Of a DNA stretch of 64,000 bases, positions 59,313 through 64,000 are shown in pieces. How positions within the stretch are numbered: position 1 is the first letter of the stretch; every line of letters starts with the position of its first letter. The notes beneath the pieces are model-generated. The model had not been told where the DNA came from, did no database searches, and worked only from the letters and a program-made list of their open reading frames with translations. Origin of the DNA: Sphaerimonospora sp050942215 (GTDB lineage: Bacteria; Actinomycetota; Actinomycetes; Streptosporangiales; Streptosporangiaceae); assembly GCF_050942215.1 (NCBI RefSeq), contig NZ_CP192056.1, forward strand, positions 558,001 through 622,000. The letters run 5' to 3'. Both the position numbers and the translations under genes were made by a program.

Positions 59313-60667
59313 ACAACGTACCCACGCTGAACGACTTCGGCCATGATCCCCTGTGGATCACCATCATCAAGGCCGTCGCGATCTTCGTGTTCCTGATGCT
59401 GGGCGTGCTGTTCGGCGTGTGGACCGAGCGCAAGCTCATCGGGCGCATGCAGCACCGCTACGGCCCCAACAGAGCGGGCAAGTTCGGCCTGCTCCAGTCG
59501 GTGGCCGACGGTCTGAAGATGGGGCTGAAGGAAGACATCATGCCCCGCACGGTGGACAAGGTCATCTACTTCCTGGCCCCGGTGATCATCGCCGTGCCGG
59601 CGTTCCTGGCCTTCTCCGTCGTGCCGTTCGGGCCGATGGTCTGGATGTTCGGCCACAAGACGCCGCTGCAGCTCACCGACCTTCCGGTCGCGGTGCTGCT
59701 GGTGCTGGCCACCGCCTCGATCGGCGTCTACGGCATCGTGCTCGCGGGCTGGGGCTCGCGTTCGCCGTACGCCGTGCTGGGCGGTCTGCGGTCGGCCGCC
59801 CAGGTCGTGTCGTACGAGGTCGCGATGGGCCTGTCGTTCGTGGCGGTCTTCCTCCACGCGGGCTCGCTGTCCACCTCGGAGATCGTGGCGTCGCAGGCAC
59901 ACGGCGGCACATTGGACATCTTCGGGCTGAGCATCCCGACGCCCTCGTGGTACGTCTTCTCGCTGGCCCCGTCGTTCGCGATCTACGCGATCACGATGCT
60001 GGGCGAGACGAACCGCGTGCCGTTCGACCTGCCGGAGGGCGAGGGCGAGCTGGTCGGCGGGTTCCACACCGAGTACGCCTCGTCGCTGAAGTTCGCGATG
60101 TTCATGCTCGCCGAGTACGTGAACATCTTCACCGTGTCCGCGATGGCGATCACGCTGTTCTTCGGCGGCTGGCGAGCGCCCTGGCCGATCTCGATATGGG
60201 ACGGGGCGAACACCGGCTGGTGGCCCATGCTGTGGTTCTTCATCAAGCTGGTCCTCGTGTTCGCGTGCTTCGTCTGGGTGCGCGCCACGCTGCCTCGCGT
60301 AAGGTACGACCAGCTCATGGCCTTCGGGTGGAAGGTGCTGATCCCGTTCAACCTGGGCTGGATCATGATCGCCGCCACCTTCAAGGCCCTGCGGATGCCG
60401 GACACCACCCGCGGCGCCGTCCTGGCCATCGGAGCGGTGATCCTGGTCGGCGCCTTCGCGATCTGGCTGCGCTTCGATACGGTCAACCAGCGGCGCAGGG
60501 AGGCCAAGGCGGCCGAGACCGAGGCGGAGTTCGAGCAGTTGCGTGAGGAGCCGACGGCGGGCGGGTTCCCGGTGCCGCCGCTCGACCTCCCGCACTATCA
60601 CGGAGTCGTGCCGCGACAAGCGCGTCTTCACGCTGACGCCAAGGAGGTGACCAGTGGGAGCAACTGA
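59309..60667 (+). CDS. nuoH: NADH-quinone oxidoreductase subunit H
   Basis: A 452-residue membrane subunit with about eight helices that links the peripheral arm to the pump modules. Family motifs RYGPNRAGKFGLLQSVADGLKMGLKED and ETNRVPFDLPEGEGELVGGFHTEY are intact. A roughly 75-residue polar C-terminal tail is longer than in E. coli. GTG 59309 overlaps nuoG; its end overlaps nuoI by 14 bases. Confidence 0.97.
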   Translation: MNNVPTLNDFGHDPLWITIIKAVAIFVFLMLGVLFGVWTERKLIGRMQHRYGPNRAGKFGLLQSVADGLKMGLKEDIMPRTVDKVIYFLAPVIIAVPAFLAFSVVPFGPMVWMFGHKTPLQLTDLPVAVLLVLATASIGVYGIVLAGWGSRSPYAVLGGLRSAAQVVSYEVAMGLSFVAVFLHAGSLSTSEIVASQAHGGTLDIFGLSIPTPSWYVFSLAPSFAIYAITMLGETNRVPFDLPEGEGELVGGFHTEYASSLKFAMFMLAEYVNIFTVSAMAITLFFGGWRAPWPISIWDGANTGWWPMLWFFIKLVLVFACFVWVRATLPRVRYDQLMAFGWKVLIPFNLGWIMIAATFKALRMPDTTRGAVLAIGAVILVGAFAIWLRFDTVNQRRREAKAAETEAEFEQLREEPTAGGFPVPPLDLPHYHGVVPRQARLHADAKEVTSGSN

Positions 60668-61169
60668 TTGGCTGAACCCGATCAAGGGATTCGGCGTCAC
60701 CTTCCACCACATGTTCAAGAAGCCGGTGACCGTTCAGTACCCGGAGGAGAAGCGGCCCACAGCGCCGCGCTTCCATGGGCGGCACCAGCTGAACCGGTGG
60801 CCGGACGGGCTGGAGAAGTGCATCGGCTGTGAGCTGTGCGCATGGGCCTGCCCCGCCGACGCGATCTACGTCGAGGGCGGGGACAACACCGAGACCGAGC
60901 GGTACTCGCCCGGTGAGCGGTACGGGCGCGTCTACCAGATCAACTATCTGCGGTGCATCCTGTGCGGCCTGTGCATCGAGGCGTGTCCCACCCGGGCGCT
61001 CACGATGACCAACGAGTTCGATCTGGCGGACTCCAGCCGCGAATCGCTGATCTTCACCAAGGAGATGCTCCTCGCGCCGCTGGGACCAGGCATGGAGCAG
61101 CCGCCCCACCCGATGCGTCTCGGCGAGACCGAAGAGGACTACTACCGGTTGGGTCGTAGCAATGGGTGA
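60654..61169 (+). CDS. nuoI: NADH-quinone oxidoreductase subunit I
   Basis: A 171-residue ferredoxin-like subunit with two 4Fe-4S motifs, CIGCELCAWACPADAIYVEG and CILCGLCIEACPTRAL, binding clusters N6a and N6b. GTG 60654 has the full AAGGAGGTGA ribosome site (60641-60650), which lies inside the nuoH reading frame. Confidence 0.97.
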   Translation: MGATDWLNPIKGFGVTFHHMFKKPVTVQYPEEKRPTAPRFHGRHQLNRWPDGLEKCIGCELCAWACPADAIYVEGGDNTETERYSPGERYGRVYQINYLRCILCGLCIEACPTRALTMTNEFDLADSSRESLIFTKEMLLAPLGPGMEQPPHPMRLGETEEDYYRLGRSNG

Positions 61170-62022
61170 GTCCATCACGTTCTGGGTGCTCGCGGTCGTC
61201 TCGGTGACCGCCGCACTCGGACTCGTATTCAGCCGGAGGGCCGTATATTCGGCCCTCATGCTCGGCGTCGTCATGATCTCGCTGGCGGTGCTGTACGCCG
61301 TCCAGGACGCTCCGTTCCTGGCGGTCGTGCAGATCATCGTCTACACCGGCGCGGTCATGATGCTGTTCCTGTTCGTGCTGATGCTCGTGGGCGTCGACTC
61401 CTCGGACTCTCTGGTGGAGACGATCAAGGGCCAGCGGTTCTGGGCGATCATCGCCGGGATCGGCTTCGCCGCACTGCTGGGGCTCGGCATCGGCAACGTG
61501 CTGATGACGGCGCCCAAGGGGCTGGCCGCGGTCACCGCGGCCGGCAACGTGCCGTCCCTGGCCGAGCAGATCTTCACGCGGCACGTGTTCGCGTTCGAGG
61601 TGACCTCGGCGCTGCTGATCACCGCCGCGCTCGGCGCGATGGTGCTGGCCCACCGGGAGCGCACCGAGGGCAAGCCGACGCAGAAGCAGCTGTCGCGGGC
61701 CAGGTTCCTCGCCTTCGGCAAGACGGGCAAGAACCCGGCTCCGCTGCCCGGCCCCGGCACCTACGCCCGGCACAACTCGATCGACATGCCGGCGCTGCTG
61801 CCCGACGGGGCCGTCTCGCTGCTGTCGGTCAACCGGATCATCGCCCGGCACGAGGCCATCGAGGGCACCATCGACCCCGAGATCGCGCGGATCCTCCAGG
61901 AGGAGGCGCTCGCCGAGCAGCAGGCGGCCGACACGAGGCCGACCAAGCCGCTCGATGACGAGATCGGGGACACCGAGCCGCTGGCCGACACCGAACCGCT
62001 GGTGGAGGAGGACGCCAAGTGA
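61162..62022 (+). CDS. nuoJ: NADH-quinone oxidoreductase subunit J
   Basis: A 286-residue subunit with five helices; the conserved third helix region VVQIIVYTGAVMMLFLFVLML is clear. About 110 polar residues after the last helix, ending in a Glu/Asp-rich repeat (DTEPLADTEPLVEEDAK), make it longer than most NuoJ. ATG 61162 overlaps nuoI by 8 bases. Confidence 0.96.
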   Translation: MGESITFWVLAVVSVTAALGLVFSRRAVYSALMLGVVMISLAVLYAVQDAPFLAVVQIIVYTGAVMMLFLFVLMLVGVDSSDSLVETIKGQRFWAIIAGIGFAALLGLGIGNVLMTAPKGLAAVTAAGNVPSLAEQIFTRHVFAFEVTSALLITAALGAMVLAHRERTEGKPTQKQLSRARFLAFGKTGKNPAPLPGPGTYARHNSIDMPALLPDGAVSLLSVNRIIARHEAIEGTIDPEIARILQEEALAEQQAADTRPTKPLDDEIGDTEPLADTEPLVEEDAK

Positions 62023-62315
62023 CGACGCACTATCTCGTGCTCTCCGCGCTGCTGTTCACCATCGGCGGTGTCGGCGTGCTCGTACGGCGCAACGCCATCG
62101 TGGTGTTCATGTGCGTGGAGCTCATGCTCAACGCCTGCAACCTGGCGTTCGTCACCTTCGCCCGGCAGAACGGCAGTCTCGACGGGCAGGTCATCGCGTT
62201 CTTCGTGATGATCGTGGCCGCGGCCGAGGTCGTCATCGGCCTGGCCATCATCGTGACGATCTTCCGAACCCGCAGGTCCGCGTCGGTCGATGACGCGAGC
62301 CTGCTGAAGCACTAA
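62019..62315 (+). CDS. nuoK: NADH-quinone oxidoreductase subunit K
   Basis: A 98-residue three-helix subunit of the proton-pumping arm (MrpC-like). The key membrane glutamates lie in VVFMCVELMLNACNLAF and VAAAEVVIGLAII. GTG 62019 overlaps nuoJ (GTGA); nuoL begins 10 bases after its stop. Confidence 0.97.
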   Translation: MTTHYLVLSALLFTIGGVGVLVRRNAIVVFMCVELMLNACNLAFVTFARQNGSLDGQVIAFFVMIVAAAEVVIGLAIIVTIFRTRRSASVDDASLLKH

Positions 62316-62324
62316 GAGGTAGCC

Positions 62325-64000
62325 GTGGAACCCGCTGAGATCGCATCGATCGCCCAGCACTCCGGGGGGGCGATCGGCGTCGCCTGGCTGATGATCGCCC
62401 TGCCCCTGGTGGGAGCGGCCGTCCTCCTGCTGGGCGGACGCAGGACCGACAAGTTCGGCCACCTGCTGGGCGTCCTCATGGCCGTCGCGTCCTTCGTGGT
62501 CGCCGCACTGGTCTTCGTCCAGCTGCTGGGCTTCGCACCGGGTGAGCGCCGCCGCGGGGTCACGCTGTTCGAGTTCATCCCCGGCCTCGTCGACAACGTG
62601 GGCCTGCTGGTCGACCCGTTGTCGATCTCGTTCTGCCTGCTGATCACCGGTGTCGGCTCGCTGATCCACATCTACTCGATCGGCTACATGGCGCACGACC
62701 CGGCCAGGCGGCGTTTCTTCGCCTACCTGAACCTGTTCGTGGCGGCGATGCTGCTGCTGGTGCTGGCCGACAACTACCTGGTCCTGTTCGTCGGCTGGGA
62801 GGGCGTGGGCCTGGCGTCGTACCTGCTGATCGGGTTCTGGCAGCACAAGCCCTCGGCGGCCACCGCGGCCAAGAAGGCCTTCGTCGTCAACCGGGTCGGC
62901 GACGTCGGTCTGCTGATCGCGATGTTCGCGATCTTCGCGACGTTCCACTCACTGACCTTCAGCGGGGTGCTCGACCGGGTGGGCGACGCCTCGCAGGGCA
63001 CGCTGACCGCGATCGGCCTGCTGCTGCTGGTCGGCGCGTGCGGCAAGTCGGCGCAGCTTCCGCTGCAGGCGTGGCTTCTGGACGCGATGGAGGGCCCGAC
63101 CCCGGTCTCGGCCCTCATCCACGCCGCGACCATGGTCACCGCCGGCGTCTACCTGATCGTCAGGTCCGGCCCGATCTTCGAGGGCACCGGGACCGCCCAG
63201 CTCGTCGTGACGATCGTCGGTGTGGCCACCCTGCTCGCCGGTGCGATCATCGGTACCGCCAAGGACGACATCAAGAAGGCCCTCGCCGGGTCGACGATGT
63301 CGCAGATCGGCTACATGGTGCTCGCGGCGGGTATCGGCCCGGCCGGGTACGCCTTCGCCATCGCGCACCTGATCACGCACGGCTTCTTCAAGGCCAACCT
63401 GTTCCTCGGCGCCGGATCGATCATGCACGCCATGAACGACGAGGTCGACATGCGGAAGTACGGCGGCCTGCGTACGGTCATGCCGATCACGTTCGCGACC
63501 TTCCTCATCGGCTACCTGGCGATCATCGGGTTCCCGCTGCTGTCCGGCTACTTCACCAAGGACGGCATCATCGAGACCGCGATGGAGTACAGCGCGGTCC
63601 TCGGCTGGCTGGCCGTGCTCGGCGCAGGCATCACCGGCTTCTACATGTCCCGTCTGGTGTTCATGACCTTCTTCGGGAAGAAGAGGTGGGACGCCAAGGC
63701 TCACCCGCACGAGTCGCCGGCCGTGATGACCTGGCCGCTGATCCTGCTGTCGATCGGCTCGATCGCCCTGGGCGCGTTCCTTATCCTGGGCAACCGGTTC
63801 ATGATCTTCCTGTCGCCCGCTGTCGGGGCGCCGGAGCACCTGCCCGCCTTCGATCCGTTCAGCGTGCCCGGGCTCACGACGATCGCGCTGGTCGCGGTCG
63901 GCGCGGTGTTCGCCTGGATGCGGTACGGCGCCGCCGAGGTGCCGGCGACCGCCCCGCGCGGCTCGTTCCTCACCACGTTCGCCCGCCGTGACCTGTACGG
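62325..64000 (+). CDS. nuoL: NADH-quinone oxidoreductase subunit L (3' end off the window)
   Basis: An open frame from GTG 62325, with AAGAGGT 5 bases upstream, continues through the window end (about 558 residues seen of a usual 620-660). It is the antiporter-like pump subunit: VGWEGVGLASYLLIGFW holds the conserved Glu, and LQAWLLDAMEGPTPVSALIHAATMVTAGVYL and KALAGSTMSQIGYM hold the pumping Lys and His region. The lateral C-terminal helix is missing because of the window edge. Confidence 0.96.
   Translation, partial: MEPAEIASIAQHSGGAIGVAWLMIALPLVGAAVLLLGGRRTDKFGHLLGVLMAVASFVVAALVFVQLLGFAPGERRRGVTLFEFIPGLVDNVGLLVDPLSISFCLLITGVGSLIHIYSIGYMAHDPARRRFFAYLNLFVAAMLLLVLADNYLVLFVGWEGVGLASYLLIGFWQHKPSAATAAKKAFVVNRVGDVGLLIAMFAIFATFHSLTFSGVLDRVGDASQGTLTAIGLLLLVGACGKSAQLPLQAWLLDAMEGPTPVSALIHAATMVTAGVYLIVRSGPIFEGTGTAQLVVTIVGVATLLAGAIIGTAKDDIKKALAGSTMSQIGYMVLAAGIGPAGYAFAIAHLITHGFFKANLFLGAGSIMHAMNDEVDMRKYGGLRTVMPITFATFLIGYLAIIGFPLLSGYFTKDGIIETAMEYSAVLGWLAVLGAGITGFYMSRLVFMTFFGKKRWDAKAHPHESPAVMTWPLILLSIGSIALGAFLILGNRFMIFLSPAVGAPEHLPAFDPFSVPGLTTIALVAVGAVFAWMRYGAAEVPATAPRGSFLTTFARRDLY

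Overview
The window is GC-rich chromosomal DNA of a sporulating, menaquinone-using actinomycete. Supporting signs are GTG and TTG starts, four-base stop/start overlaps, bldN, rsbN-like, bdtA-like and bldC developmental genes, a dnaK operon ending in hspR, a rex-hemACD operon, the hemL to ccs block and a long nuo operon. The gene set fits Streptosporangiales (Nonomuraea, Microbispora and relatives) better than Streptomyces, but that placement is inference.

Layout. 1-945: a truncated membrane or secreted gene and a TPR-like gene. 946-8094: a 53-bp-phased repeat array, a promoter with two HAIR operators, then dnaK-grpE-dnaJ-hspR-clpB. 8193-14882: accessory genes (secreted low-complexity protein, two paralogous exported proteins, ABC-2 exporter, secreted tripeptidyl-peptidase-like hydrolase) and proC. 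14891-20210: an FAD monooxygenase divergent from a TetR regulator across two identical 17-bp operators, followed by a MacA/MacB-like efflux set. 20362-28174: acuC, bdtA, the tiny ribosomal protein bS22, an epimerase and an acyltransferase; then on the minus strand bldN, an rsbN-like anti-sigma gene and a HAD phosphatase; and, divergent from bldN, a membrane protein fused to an ABM-like domain. 28175-29536: an IS5-family element carrying a passenger gene, inserted at the stop codon of that membrane gene.

29572-43923: a glutaredoxin-like gene, rex-hemA-hemC-hemD-hemB, a Prim-Pol-like gene, hemL, a Uma2 gene, a LysR regulator, a histidine phosphatase and the System II cytochrome c genes (TlpA/ResA, CcdA, ResB, CcsB). 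43984-49250: two tandem SpoIIE-type phosphatases, small membrane proteins, an ATLF-like metallopeptidase and bldC. 49695-64000: menG, a geranylgeranyl reductase and nuoA to nuoL, with nuoL running off the end.

The genes form a respiratory theme. Rex senses NADH/NAD+, and near-perfect or perfect Rex operators lie in front of both rex-hem and the reductase-nuo operon. Heme synthesis, cytochrome c maturation, menaquinone synthesis and complex I are therefore all encoded within 35 kb, and at least two of these transcription units are probably redox controlled together. A second theme is development (bldN, rsbN, bdtA, bldC). The window is also unusually rich in short intergenic repeats of several unrelated families, most of them placed just after stop codons.
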